Part shown: positions 51,866-60,243 of the stretch, one piece after another
Layout: every line of letters begins with the position of its first letter
Position numbering within the stretch: position 1 is the first letter of the stretch
Source: Comamonas koreensis
GTDB taxonomy: Bacteria; Pseudomonadota; Gammaproteobacteria; Burkholderiales; Burkholderiaceae_C
Assembly (NCBI RefSeq): GCF_021026195.1
Contig: NZ_JAJNCT010000034.1
Span: 124,001-188,000 of the forward strand
Direction: 5' to 3'
Length of the DNA stretch: 64,000 bases
Translations under genes and position numbers: made by a program
The notes under the pieces: model-generated
Databases searched by the model: none
Told to the model about the DNA's origin: nothing
The model's input: only the letters and a program-made list of their open reading frames with translations

Positions 51866-52957
51866 ATGCAACGACGACAATTTCTCTCGGCCGGCACCAG
51901 CTTGGTCACCGGAGGCGCGGTGGGCATGCCAGCGCAATACGCGTCTGCGGCAGACAACCCATGGCGCATGCCCGATGAAGGCGAGCGCCATGCTGCCACC
52001 TGGATGGCCTTTGGCGCCAGCGACGAGATCTGGGGCCGGCGGCTGAAGGCGGGCGCACAGTCCAACCTGGCGCTGATCGCACAGACCATTGCCCAGCTGG
52101 AGCCCGTGCAGATGCTGGTCAGCGCACAAGACTACGACCTGGCCGCGCGGCTGTGCGGCAGCAAGGTCCAGTTGGTGGTGCAAGACATCGATGACCTGTG
52201 GATGCGTGACACCGGCCCGGTGTTTGTGAAGAAGGCAGGCGGCGGGTTCGCCGGGGTTGCATTCAATTTCAACGGCTGGGGCAACAAGCAGCAGCACCGC
52301 AACGATGCCAAGGTGGCCGCCTTTGTCGCAAAAACGGCAGGCGTTCCGTTGCTGAAAAGCAGCCTGGTCCTGGAAGGCGGCGGCATTGAGGTGGACGGCC
52401 AGGGCACCGCCATCATCACCGAGAGCTGCGTGCTCCATGCCAACCGCAACCCGGGGGTCAGCAAGGCGCAGTGCGAGCAAGAGTTGCAGCGCGTGCTGGG
52501 GATCGACAAGGTGATCTGGCTGCCTGGCATTGCTGGCCACGATATCACTGATGGCCACACCGACTTTTATGCCCGTTTCTGTGCACCGGGGGTGGTGGTC
52601 GCGGGTATCGAGAACGACCGATCCTCACCCGAGCACGCTGTCACCCAGCGCCACCTGGATATCCTGCGCAAGGCGACGGATGCACGTGGCCGCCCCTTGC
52701 AGGTGGTTCGCATGCCCGGGCCTGACGATGTGCGGCCGCAGTATGCGAACAAGGACTTTGCGGCCGGCTATATCAACTTCTATGTCTGCAATGGCGCGGT
52801 GATCTGCCCCGAGTTTGGCGACAGCCGCGCTGATCGCAATACCCGGGCCATCTTGCGTGAGCAGTTTCCCGGGCGCGAGATTGTGCAGCTCAATATCGAT
52901 GCCATTGCGGCGGGCGGCGGCGGCATCCACTGCACCACGCAGCAGCAACCGGCTTGA
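51866..52957 (+). CDS. Exported agmatine deiminase / peptidylarginine deiminase-family protein
   Basis: A 363-residue PAD_porph/agmatine deiminase-family enzyme (guanidino-group hydrolysis via a Cys nucleophile). Family motifs: DDLWMRDTGP, EGGGIEVDG, DITDGHTDFYARF and GGGGIHCTTQQQP, with catalytic C356 in GGGGIHC. The start at 51866 gives a twin-arginine signal (QRRQFLSAG, ending QYASAAD), so it would be a periplasmic enzyme, whereas classical agmatine deiminase (AguA) is cytosolic. GGAAG lies 9 nt ahead. It is divergent from a LysR regulator. No N-carbamoylputrescine amidase (AguB) is adjacent. Confidence 0.9.
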   Translation: MQRRQFLSAGTSLVTGGAVGMPAQYASAADNPWRMPDEGERHAATWMAFGASDEIWGRRLKAGAQSNLALIAQTIAQLEPVQMLVSAQDYDLAARLCGSKVQLVVQDIDDLWMRDTGPVFVKKAGGGFAGVAFNFNGWGNKQQHRNDAKVAAFVAKTAGVPLLKSSLVLEGGGIEVDGQGTAIITESCVLHANRNPGVSKAQCEQELQRVLGIDKVIWLPGIAGHDITDGHTDFYARFCAPGVVVAGIENDRSSPEHAVTQRHLDILRKATDARGRPLQVVRMPGPDDVRPQYANKDFAAGYINFYVCNGAVICPEFGDSRADRNTRAILREQFPGREIVQLNIDAIAAGGGGIHCTTQQQPA

Positions 52958-52978
52958 ACAAGGCTACCCTGGCCCGGG

Positions 52979-53374
52979 CTACACCAGTGCCGTGGCGTCC
53001 TCGCGCAGCTGGAAGACATTGCCCTCGCAGTCCATCGCATTGCAGGCGCTGTAGCCCGGGCCGGTCCAGGCTTCGTGGAACATCGCTCCGCCCAGGCTGC
53101 TGGCGCGCGCGCCGGCATCCTGCAGCGATGGCACGCTGACAAAGAACTTCAGCGCCACATCCTCGCGGCGCTGGGGCGGCGTGCTGATGTGGATGCGCTC
53201 GGCGATCTCGGCCGGGATGGCATGCAGCTCCAGCTGGAAGGTGGCAGATGCCAGAGCCACCCAGCCGGGCAAGCGGTTCTGCTCCAGCAGGCCCAGCACC
53301 TGCGCATAAAACTGCGCCACGCGCTCGATATCCTTGACGTACAGCACTACGCCAGCCTGGCCCTTTGCGGACAT
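52979..53374 (-). CDS. VOC (glyoxalase/bleomycin-resistance) family protein
   Basis: A 131-residue VOC-superfamily protein with the beta-alpha-beta-beta-beta repeat: VVLYVKDIERVAQFYAQVLGL at the start and MDCEGNVFQLRE near the end. It lacks further diagnostic motifs, so it could be a metal-dependent lyase, a dioxygenase-like protein or a small binding protein. It lies 22 bp beyond the convergent deiminase gene and 48 bp beyond the ABC operon. Confidence 0.85.
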   Translation of the reverse strand: MSAKGQAGVVLYVKDIERVAQFYAQVLGLLEQNRLPGWVALASATFQLELHAIPAEIAERIHISTPPQRREDVALKFFVSVPSLQDAGARASSLGGAMFHEAWTGPGYSACNAMDCEGNVFQLREDATALV

Positions 53375-53422
53375 AGAAAGCTCCTTAGAACAAGCACACC
53401 CAAAACGGCCACTCTAGCGTTT

Positions 53423-54256
53423 TTACTTGATCCCTGCCCGCATAAAGCTCTGCACAAACTGGCGCTGGAACAGGATGAAGCCGATCAGCAGCGGCGCCGA
53501 GGTCATCAAGGTGGCGGCCGTGATGGTGGACCAGTCCACGCCCTGCTCCACGCTGGAGAACACCTGCAGCCCGACGGTGAGCGGGCGCGATTCCACGCTG
53601 TTGGTGATGATCAGCGGCCAGAGAAAGTTGTTCCAGTGAAAGCTCACCGACACCAGCGCAAAGGCGGTGTAGACGGGCCTTGCCAGCGGCACATAGACGC
53701 GCCAGAGAATCTGCAAGGTGCTGGCCCCTTCCACGCGCGCGGCCTCGTCCAGCTCCTTGGGGATGCCCATGAAGGTCTGGCGCAGCAGGAAGATCGCAAA
53801 GGCCGAGGCAAAGTACGGCAGGCCAATCGCGAACAAGGTATCGACCAGGCCCAGCCGGGCCATGGTCTGGTAGTTCTCGACCAGCAGGATGTCGGGCATG
53901 ATCATCAGCTGCACCAGCACCAGCGCAAAGGCGATGTTCTTGCCCCGGAACTGGTAGCGCGCAAAAGCAAAGGCCGCCAAGGTGGACAGCAGCAACTGCG
54001 CCGCCAGGATGAGGGCCACCAGCAAGGTGGTGTTCAGAAAGTAGCGTGCAAACGGTGCGGCATCCCAGGCCTTGCGGAAGTTCTGCAAGGTCCAGGGGGC
54101 GCTCAGGTCAAAACGGATCGCGTAGTCGCTGGGGTGGAAGGCCGTCCAGAACGCATAGGCCAGCGGCAAAATCCAGAGCAGCGCCAGCAGCCAGGCGGCA
54201 ACAGTGTCCAGCCAGGTGTGGCGGTAGATGACGGCAGGGGCTTGGCTGCGGCTCAT
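53423..54256 (-). CDS. Sugar/glycerol-phosphate-type ABC permease (UgpE/MalG-like)
   Basis: A 277-residue inner-membrane permease of the MalG/UgpE group with 6 helices. The EAA loop reads ELDEAARVEGASTLQILWRVYVPLARP (about 185-210), which contacts the ATPase. The start overlaps the upstream permease by 4 nt (54253-54256). It is the last gene of a four-gene importer (ATPase, binding protein, permease, permease). The ligand is unclear. Confidence 0.93.
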   Translation of the reverse strand: MSRSQAPAVIYRHTWLDTVAAWLLALLWILPLAYAFWTAFHPSDYAIRFDLSAPWTLQNFRKAWDAAPFARYFLNTTLLVALILAAQLLLSTLAAFAFARYQFRGKNIAFALVLVQLMIMPDILLVENYQTMARLGLVDTLFAIGLPYFASAFAIFLLRQTFMGIPKELDEAARVEGASTLQILWRVYVPLARPVYTAFALVSVSFHWNNFLWPLIITNSVESRPLTVGLQVFSSVEQGVDWSTITAATLMTSAPLLIGFILFQRQFVQSFMRAGIK

Positions 54257-55152
54257 TGGTAGTGCACCTTCTTGTCCAGCACAAAGAACTGGAACAGCGC
54301 CACGCTGGACAACACGACCACCAGCACCACGGTGATGGCCGCTGCATAGGCCGTGTCCCAGAACTTGAAGCCCACCTCATACAGGTGGTAGAGCAGCAAG
54401 GTGGTGGCATTGTCCGGGCCGCCCCGGGTCAGGATGAACACATGGTCCACCAGGCGGAAGGCATTGATCACCGCATTGACCAGCACAAACAAGGTGGTCG
54501 GCATCAGCAGCGGCCACTGCACCCGGCGGAAGAAATACCAGCGCGAGGCGCCCTCGATCGCCGCTGCTTCCTTCAGGCTGGGGTTCAGCGTTTGCAGCGC
54601 TGCCAGGTAGAAGATCATAAAAAAGCCGGCTTCCTTCCATACCGCCACCAGGGTGATCGCCCCCAGCGCGGTGGAGGGGCTGCCCAGCCAGTTGTGCGAT
54701 GGCAGGCCCAGCGCGCCGGTGACCTGCTCCAACAAGCCGTACTGCGGCGTGTAGAAGAACAACCAGATATTGGCCACTGCAATCATCGGCAGCACCGTGG
54801 GCGTGAAGTAGGCCATGCGCACAAAGGTGCGCCCGGCGATGCGCTCATTCACCCACACCGCCATCAGCAGCGCCAGGCCGATGGAGGCCGGAATGGTAGC
54901 CGCAGCAAACCAGAGGTTGTTGCGCACCGCCTGCCAGAACACCGGGTCCTCGGCCATGGCCTGGTAGTTCTCGGCCCCCACCCACACTGCGGCACGCGCG
55001 CCCTTGGGGGTGGAGTAAAAGCTGTCGATCAAGGTCGCCACGGCGGGCCAGTGGGTGAAGGCGACCAGCAGCACCAGCGCAGGCAGCAGCAGCAACCAGG
55101 CGTGGATTCTGCGCTGGCCGCTGCCGGCGATGGACGAGGAAGAGGCGCTCAT
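54253..55152 (-). CDS. Sugar/glycerol-phosphate-type ABC permease (UgpA/MalF-like)
   Basis: A 299-residue permease of the UgpA/MalF group with six helices and the EAA loop SLKEAAAIEGASRWYFFRRVQWPLLMP (about 195-220). An N-terminal Ser-rich tail precedes the first helix. Start 55152 chosen over an upstream codon because it is closer to the usual MSxxSS-type start. It is translationally coupled to the next permease and 84 bp after the binding protein, across a possible stem. Confidence 0.92.
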   Translation of the reverse strand: MSASSSSIAGSGQRRIHAWLLLLPALVLLVAFTHWPAVATLIDSFYSTPKGARAAVWVGAENYQAMAEDPVFWQAVRNNLWFAAATIPASIGLALLMAVWVNERIAGRTFVRMAYFTPTVLPMIAVANIWLFFYTPQYGLLEQVTGALGLPSHNWLGSPSTALGAITLVAVWKEAGFFMIFYLAALQTLNPSLKEAAAIEGASRWYFFRRVQWPLLMPTTLFVLVNAVINAFRLVDHVFILTRGGPDNATTLLLYHLYEVGFKFWDTAYAAAITVVLVVVLSSVALFQFFVLDKKVHYQ

Positions 55153-55197
55153 GCGTTGGGTTCTTTCAACCGGGCTGAGGCCTTGCCCCAACCCTGG

Positions 55198-55229
55198 CCC
55201 GGCATGGTCTGCAAGCAGGCCACGCCGGG
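55198..55229 (-). other. Intercistronic inverted repeat after the binding-protein gene
   Basis: CCCGGC (55198-55203) and GCCGGG (55224-55229) flank a 20-nt loop between binding-protein and permease genes. Such stems often protect the binding-protein mRNA and give it higher expression. Confidence 0.35.
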
Positions 55230-55236
55230 TGCGGCT

Positions 55237-56535
55237 TTACTGGTAGCTGCGCAGGATGCGGTCGGCCTCCTTCTGCGCATCCTTCATCGCCTGCGCCGAG
55301 GTCTTGGTGCCGTTCAGCGCAGCCTGCACCGCATCGTTCAGCACCTTGGTCACGCGCTGGTTGTCATGCGTGGAGAACTCGGCCACCGAGACGGGCAACT
55401 GGTCGCGGGCGACCAGCGCCTGCGGGAACTCCTGGCCGTATTTCTTCAGCGCCGGCGTGTCATAGGCGGCAGGTGATACAGCCACATAGCCGCTGTCCAT
55501 GCTCCACTGCGCAGCGCGCTCGGGCTGGGTCACCCACTTGGCAAATTCGAAAGCGGCCTGCTGCTGCTCCTTGGGCGCCTTCTTGAAGATGTAGAAGTTG
55601 CCGCCACCGGTGGGCGAGCCGCCCTTGCGCACATTACCGGCGATCTGGCCGACCCCGAAATCAAACTTGGCGTTGGCCTTGATATTGGTCAGGTTGCCGG
55701 TGGTGGTGACGATGATCGCGGCCTTTTTTTCCAAAAAGTCCTTCGGCGTCGTGCCCCACTCGATCACGCCCTTGGGGTGCACGCCTTCCTTGGTCAGGTT
55801 GACCCAGTAGTCCAGCGCCTCGATCACCTTGGGGTTGTCGAAGCTGACCTTGGTGCCCGCCTCGTTGGCCAGCAGCACGTCATTGGGGGTGGTCAGGGTC
55901 TGCAGCATCCAGTAGGCAAATCCGGTCGATGGGATCTGGATGCCGTACTGGGTCACATTGCCGCTGGCGTCTTTCTTGGTGAGCTTCCTGGCCGCCTCAC
56001 TCAGCTCCTTCCAGGTGGCAGGGGCCTTGTTCGGGTCCAGGCCGGCCTCCTTGAAGGCTTCCTTGTTGTAGTACATCACCACGGTGGAGCGCTGGAAAGG
56101 CACGCCCCAGGTCTTGCCACCCGTCTGGCTGTTGGCCATGAAGGCGGGGTAGAAGCCCTTGAGCCAGGCCTTGTCGGCATCGGTCTTCGCGAAGTCGTCG
56201 ATCGGCACGATGGCGTCGTCGTCGATCAAGGTGAACATGTCGGTCGACAGCAGCACTGAGGTGGCCGGTGCCTTGCCCGACTTGTTGGCGGTGAGCGCCT
56301 TGACAATGGTTTCCTGGTAGGTGCCCGCGTAGATCGGCGTGATCTTGTACTGCGGATGCGCCTTGTTGAAATCGCTGGCATAGCCGTCGATCACCTTAGT
56401 GATCGGGCCGCCCACGGCCACGGGGTAGTAGAAAGGCACTTCCAGCGGATCGGCCGCATGCGCGAGGCCCGCACCCAGGCCGAGCATGGCGGCGGCCGAT
56501 GCGGCCAGGGTCTTCAAAAACATATTGCGTTGCAC
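55237..56535 (-). CDS. ABC sugar/glycerol-phosphate-type substrate-binding protein (UgpB-like)
   Basis: A 432-residue cluster-D binding protein. The start is a GTG at 56535, with GAGGAG 7 nt ahead, giving VQRNMFLKTLAASAAAMLGLGAGLAHAAD, a signal peptide with cleavage after AHA; the ATG 12 nt later is the alternative. The mature part has the PVAVGGPITKVIDGYASDFNKAHPQYKI, WGVPFQRSTVVMYYNKEAFKEAGL and FAKWVTQPERAAQWSMDSGY stretches of UgpB-like proteins. It is preceded by the ATPase gene (75 bp) and followed by both permeases. Confidence 0.92.
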   Translation of the reverse strand: MQRNMFLKTLAASAAAMLGLGAGLAHAADPLEVPFYYPVAVGGPITKVIDGYASDFNKAHPQYKITPIYAGTYQETIVKALTANKSGKAPATSVLLSTDMFTLIDDDAIVPIDDFAKTDADKAWLKGFYPAFMANSQTGGKTWGVPFQRSTVVMYYNKEAFKEAGLDPNKAPATWKELSEAARKLTKKDASGNVTQYGIQIPSTGFAYWMLQTLTTPNDVLLANEAGTKVSFDNPKVIEALDYWVNLTKEGVHPKGVIEWGTTPKDFLEKKAAIIVTTTGNLTNIKANAKFDFGVGQIAGNVRKGGSPTGGGNFYIFKKAPKEQQQAAFEFAKWVTQPERAAQWSMDSGYVAVSPAAYDTPALKKYGQEFPQALVARDQLPVSVAEFSTHDNQRVTKVLNDAVQAALNGTKTSAQAMKDAQKEADRILRSYQ

Positions 56536-56609
56536 GGAATCACTCCTCGGGTTGAGCGCCTGCCTGCAGGCGCTGCTCAAACAGACCAGTCAAAGAAAAA
56601 TGGGTCGCC

Positions 56610-57635
56610 TCAGGCCATGCGCAGGCCATCGGCATCGAAGAAATGCATGTCTTCCGCACGCCAGGCCAAGCGCAGCGCCTGCCCCACGGCCGCTGCCTGC
56701 TGGCCGGGTGCGCGCACCGTGATCTGCTCGCTGCCAATCGCGCAGCGCAGCACCACATCGGCGCCCAGGTATTCCAGGCCGATCACCTGCGCATCTACGC
56801 CTTCGGCTGCCAGGCACTGCACCGCCTCGGGCCGCAAGCCCAGTGCCGCAGCACCGGCCGGCGCTGGCACCTGCACCTGGCTGCCGGCAATCGCGCCATC
56901 GCTGAGCCGCAGCAAATTCATCGCCGGTGTGCCGATGAAGCGTGCCGCAAAGCGGCTGGCCGGGCGGGCGTACATCTCGCGCGGGGTCGCGCATTGCTCG
57001 ACCCGGCCCTGGTGCAGCAGCACCACCTGGTCGGCCATGCTCATCGCTTCGGTCTGGTCATGGGTGACATAGACAACGGTCAGCCCCAGGCGCTGCTGCA
57101 GCTCGCGCAGCTCGGCACGCATCTCCTGGCGCAGCTGGGCATCCAGGTTCGACAGCGGCTCATCCATCAGGCAGACATGGGCCTGCGCCACCAGTGCCCG
57201 GCCGAGCGCCACGCGCTGCTGCTGGCCCCCCGAGAGCTGGCCCGGCTTGCGGTCCAGCAGGTGCGCCAGGCCCAGCAGCCCGGCCGCATCCTTCAAACGC
57301 TTGTCAGCCTCGGCCCTGGGCACCTTGCGCACCGCCAACCCAAAGCCGATGTTCTCGGCCACCGACAGATGCGGGAACAGCGCATAGTTCTGGAACACCA
57401 TCGCAATGCCGCGCTGCGCAGGGGGCAGCCCGGTCACATCGCGCCCTCCAATCAGCACCTGGCCGGCGCTGGCCGTCTCCAGCCCGGCAATGATGCGCAG
57501 GGTCGTCGATTTGCCGCAGCCCGAAGGGCCGAGCAGCACGCAAAAGCTGCCCGGCGCGATCTGCAGATCGACCGAATGCAGTGCCGTGGTGCTGCCCCAG
57601 GATTTGGCAACCTGCCGTAACTCAATGCTTGACAT
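56610..57635 (-). CDS. ABC transporter ATPase (UgpC/MalK-like)
   Basis: A 341-residue ATPase: Walker A GPSGCGKST (35-43), Q-loop VFQNYALFPHLSV, signature LSGGQQQR, Walker B CLMDEPLSNLDA and His-switch THD. The C-terminal about 110 residues form the OB/TOBE regulatory domain of the MalK/UgpC type. It is first in the importer operon (ATPase, SBP, permeases), differing from the common ugpBAEC order. Start at 57635. A TTGTaaACAA repeat lies in the region upstream. Confidence 0.95.
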   Translation of the reverse strand: MSSIELRQVAKSWGSTTALHSVDLQIAPGSFCVLLGPSGCGKSTTLRIIAGLETASAGQVLIGGRDVTGLPPAQRGIAMVFQNYALFPHLSVAENIGFGLAVRKVPRAEADKRLKDAAGLLGLAHLLDRKPGQLSGGQQQRVALGRALVAQAHVCLMDEPLSNLDAQLRQEMRAELRELQQRLGLTVVYVTHDQTEAMSMADQVVLLHQGRVEQCATPREMYARPASRFAARFIGTPAMNLLRLSDGAIAGSQVQVPAPAGAAALGLRPEAVQCLAAEGVDAQVIGLEYLGADVVLRCAIGSEQITVRAPGQQAAAVGQALRLAWRAEDMHFFDADGLRMA

Positions 57636-57786
57636 CGCGCCAGTGTATGAAAGCGCGATGACAATTTGTTTACAAGCTTTCCCTTAGCTGACGGGGCGCT
57701 CCAGTGAGGTGGCTGCATACACCCCCTGGTTTTGCTTACAACCATGACAAATGTTGCGCTGCATCAAGAACGGGGGCGGCTAGGGA

Positions 57787-57981
57787 TTACAGCCAGCGTG
57801 CAATCCCCGCCGCCAGCAGGCTCAGCACCACAGTCGTCGCGATCGGCAGCCACAAGGTCTTGCCAAACAGCCGGATCTCAAAATCCCCCGGCAGCCGCCC
57901 CAGCCCCAGCTTGCGCAGCAGGGCCGCAAAGCCGTTGAGCAGTATCAGTGCCAGGAAGACCACGATCAGCCAGCGGATCAT
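57787..57981 (-). CDS. DUF2905 membrane protein
   Basis: A 64-residue protein with two hydrophobic segments (residues 3-22 and 43-60) joined by a loop RKLGLGRLPGDFEIRLFGKTLWLPI. This LPGD(F/I) pattern is the DUF2905 signature. The function is unknown. The start ATG has GGAGGTG 8 nt ahead. It lies 37 bp after the amidohydrolase stop and is probably co-transcribed with it. Confidence 0.9.
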   Translation of the reverse strand: MIRWLIVVFLALILLNGFAALLRKLGLGRLPGDFEIRLFGKTLWLPIATTVVLSLLAAGIARWL

Positions 57982-58018
57982 CGCAGCACCTCCAGCGGGT
58001 TAAGGGCCAGTGCGCTCA

Positions 58019-59632
58019 TCATGCGGCGCGGTAGACCTGTTCACCGGCAATCCAGGTCTCTTGCACGCGCAGGCTGCCAATGTCGGCCACGGGCACCGTG
58101 AAGATATCGCGGTCCAGCACCGCAAAGCTGGCTTCAAAGCCGGGGGCAATCTGGCCCAGCTGGCCTTCGAACGGCGACAGGCTGGCCGCACGCGCGGTGT
58201 AGAGCAGCAGGGCCTGGGGCACGGTCAGCGCCTGGCTGTCCACAATCGGGGCCCCGTTGTAGGCGCGGCGCTGCACGGCAGCCTGGATGGAGACAAAGAC
58301 ATTGTCCGGATCGGCCCAGGTGGTGGCCGGCGCGTCGGACGACAGCGCGATATGGTCGATCTCCTCGTAGAAGGTCTTGAGCGCATAGGACTGGTCAAAC
58401 TCCGATGCCACCAGGTTCTCGGTGTAGGCCTCGTACTCGGCAAACATGAAGATGATCTGCGTCGCCACGCCCCACTGCATCGGCATGGCGTTCATCTGCG
58501 CGATCTGCGCGGGCTTGAGCAAGGTGGCATGCTCCAGCCGCACCGACGGCACGCCGGCGGGCAGCCAGGGCTTTTTATCGGCAAAGAAGTCGATCACCAG
58601 CTGCAGGGCCGCATCGCCCATCGCATGCACGGCCATCTGCGCGCCGTTGGCCACCGACCATTCGTAGGCCTGCGCCAGCGCCGCGCTGCTGAGCAAGGAC
58701 ATGCCAAACAGGCTGCCCGTGTGTTTGTAGGCACAGCTGCACCAGGCCGTCTTGCCGGAGATGGAGCCATCGGCAAACAGCTTGATACCGGCGATCTTGA
58801 CCCGGCCATCTTTTTGCGCGGCCTGCAGCCCTGCCGATAGATCACCCTTGCAAGGCTCCCAGGAAAAATACAGCGCCGCCTGCTGCTTGAAGCCCGCTTG
58901 CGCAGCGTCGCGGTAGACATCAAGGTGGTGGAAAGGCTGGGTGAAGGCCATCATGTCGGTCACCGCGACAATGCCGCGCTCGCTAAAGCGCTGCGAGGTG
59001 CGTGCCAGGCTGCCCACTGCCTGCGCATAGTCCAGCACCGCCTTGGCGCGCTGCACCACACTGTTGGCTGCCAGCTCGGTCAGCACACCATTGGGCGAGC
59101 CATCGGCATCGCGGCCAAAGTGGCCACCAATGGGGTCGGGCGTGTCCTTGCCAATGCCCGCCAGCGCCAGTGCACGGCTGTTGCAAATGCCCGAGTGGCA
59201 GTCGGAGCGGCCCACATAGACCGGCTGCGTGGCCGACACCAGATCCAGATCATGGCGCGTTGGCGTGCGCCCTTCCTTCAGCTTGGACTCGTCATAGCCC
59301 CAGCCCTCAATCCAGTCATTGGGCCCGAGCCCCGCCTTGGGGTGCTGCTTCAGCGCCGCAATCAGCCCCGGAATGTCTTCGACCAACGGCACCGTGCAAG
59401 GCACCGCATCAACGATCTGCGACAAAAAGGTGGGATGCGTATGTACATCAATGAACCCCGGCACCACCGTCCGCCCCTGCAAATCCACCTGCCGATCAAC
59501 CACCGGCTGCGCCGCATCACCCACATGCCCAACCCAGCGCACCACCCCACCCTCCACCACAAAAGCCGTCGCGAAATCGCTCTCGCTGCGACCGGTAAAA
59601 ACATGGGCATGGGTGAACAGGCAAGAGGACAT
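58019..59632 (-). CDS. YtcJ-like amidohydrolase
   Basis: A 537-residue metal-dependent amidohydrolase of the YtcJ/LAF3-like group (TIM barrel with a beta-sandwich). Metal ligands in FIDVHTHPTFL (H64, H66), the IKLFADGSISG region with Lys, HAMGDAAL, VRLEHATLL and SSDAPATTWADP are visible. The start at 59632 gives MSSCLFTHAHVFTG, with the usual beta-sandwich N-terminus; the open frame extends upstream through a terminator-like hairpin but is not coding by eye. Precise substrate unknown (urea, formamide, dipeptide-type amides are all seen). Confidence 0.9.
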   Translation of the reverse strand: MSSCLFTHAHVFTGRSESDFATAFVVEGGVVRWVGHVGDAAQPVVDRQVDLQGRTVVPGFIDVHTHPTFLSQIVDAVPCTVPLVEDIPGLIAALKQHPKAGLGPNDWIEGWGYDESKLKEGRTPTRHDLDLVSATQPVYVGRSDCHSGICNSRALALAGIGKDTPDPIGGHFGRDADGSPNGVLTELAANSVVQRAKAVLDYAQAVGSLARTSQRFSERGIVAVTDMMAFTQPFHHLDVYRDAAQAGFKQQAALYFSWEPCKGDLSAGLQAAQKDGRVKIAGIKLFADGSISGKTAWCSCAYKHTGSLFGMSLLSSAALAQAYEWSVANGAQMAVHAMGDAALQLVIDFFADKKPWLPAGVPSVRLEHATLLKPAQIAQMNAMPMQWGVATQIIFMFAEYEAYTENLVASEFDQSYALKTFYEEIDHIALSSDAPATTWADPDNVFVSIQAAVQRRAYNGAPIVDSQALTVPQALLLYTARAASLSPFEGQLGQIAPGFEASFAVLDRDIFTVPVADIGSLRVQETWIAGEQVYRAA

Positions 59633-59643
59633 GGCAGGGCTGC

Positions 59644-59671
59644 AAAAAGCAAAGGCGGCAAAGAAGCCGCC
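59644..59671 (-). terminator. Terminator-like hairpin just upstream of the amidohydrolase start
   Basis: GGCGGC (59654-59659) and GCCGCC (59666-59671) flank a 6-nt loop, followed on the minus strand by TTTGCTTTTT (59644-59653), ending 11 nt before the start codon at 59632. It could terminate a transcript from the repeat region upstream or attenuate amidohydrolase expression. Confidence 0.5.
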
Positions 59672-59783
59672 ATTGTCCGCGATTGCAAGAACCACCCAGC
59701 AAACCGCCGACCCGGATGTTCCAAGCCACCAGCCAAACAGCAAGCACAGCACCAAGGCCAAACATTGAATGCGGCTGTTCAGA
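59672..59783. other. Intergenic sequence between repeat and hairpin
   Basis: No gene is evident. On the minus strand a weak -10 GACAAT near 59676-59681 could start the amidohydrolase transcript just ahead of the hairpin. Nothing else is supportable. Confidence 0.3.
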
Positions 59784-59946
59784 ACAACCAACTACGCAGC
59801 AAGCGCAGCGCCCGAACCACCACCACCAATGGCGAGATGGGCGCGCAGGCGCGACGCCGGGGGCGCAGACAATACGCCTGTATGGCAAGCCCCCGCAACA
59901 AAGCCTACGCGCCCATATCGCCACCCCAAAACGAAAACTGCCAACG
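59784..59946 (-). repeat. Structured tandem repeat, copy 1
   Basis: About 163 bp that recurs at 60007-60170. The core 59826-59946 is 118/121 identical to 60050-60170. It can fold into nested stems: ATGGGCGCGCAGGC (59837-59850) with GCCTACGCGCCCAT (59903-59916), then CGGGGGC/GCCCCCG, then an apical ATAC-GCCT-GTAT. The one changed base in the outer stem would be a G-U wobble in minus-strand RNA but a C-A mismatch in plus-strand RNA. Confidence 0.75.
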
Positions 59947-60006
59947 CCCCAAACAACAACAGCACCGCCAGGGCAGCAGTTAACCCAACAGTGCATTGGG
60001 CTTAAA

Positions 60007-60170
60007 AACAACCACCCAAGCAGCAAGCGCAGCGCCCGAACCCCCACCTCCAATGGCGAGATGGGCGCGTAGGCGCGACGTCGGGGGCGCAGACAATACG
60101 CCTGTATGGCAAGCCCCCGCAACAAAGCCTACGCGCCCATATCGCCACCCCAAAACGAAGACTGCCAACG
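60007..60170 (-). repeat. Structured tandem repeat, copy 2
   Basis: Second copy, offset 224 bp from copy 1. The outer stem is perfect: ATGGGCGCGTAGGC (60061-60074) with GCCTACGCGCCCAT (60127-60140), then CGGGGGC (60082-60088) with GCCCCCG (60113-60119). The two copies are separated by about 60 bp that ends with CCGCCAGGGC, also found after copy 2. Small frames run through both copies but look non-coding. Confidence 0.75.
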
Positions 60171-60203
60171 ACACAGAAAAAGAATGCCCCGCCAGGGCCT
60201 AAA

Positions 60204-60235
60204 ACCAAAAAAGAAAAGGCCACCCGAAGGTGGCC
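60204..60235 (-). terminator. Intrinsic terminator after the BCCT gene
   Basis: GGCCACC (60218-60224), CGAA loop, GGTGGCC (60229-60235), then minus-strand TTTTCTTTTTT (60207-60217). It begins 9 bp after the BCCT stop. Confidence 0.9.
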
Positions 60236-60243
60236 AAAAAAAC

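Noticed and set aside
59769-60202. Small similar frames through both repeat copies, on both strands
   Set aside because: They share sequence only because the DNA is repeated; no ribosome site and the composition follows the stems, so an RNA or DNA structure explains them better.
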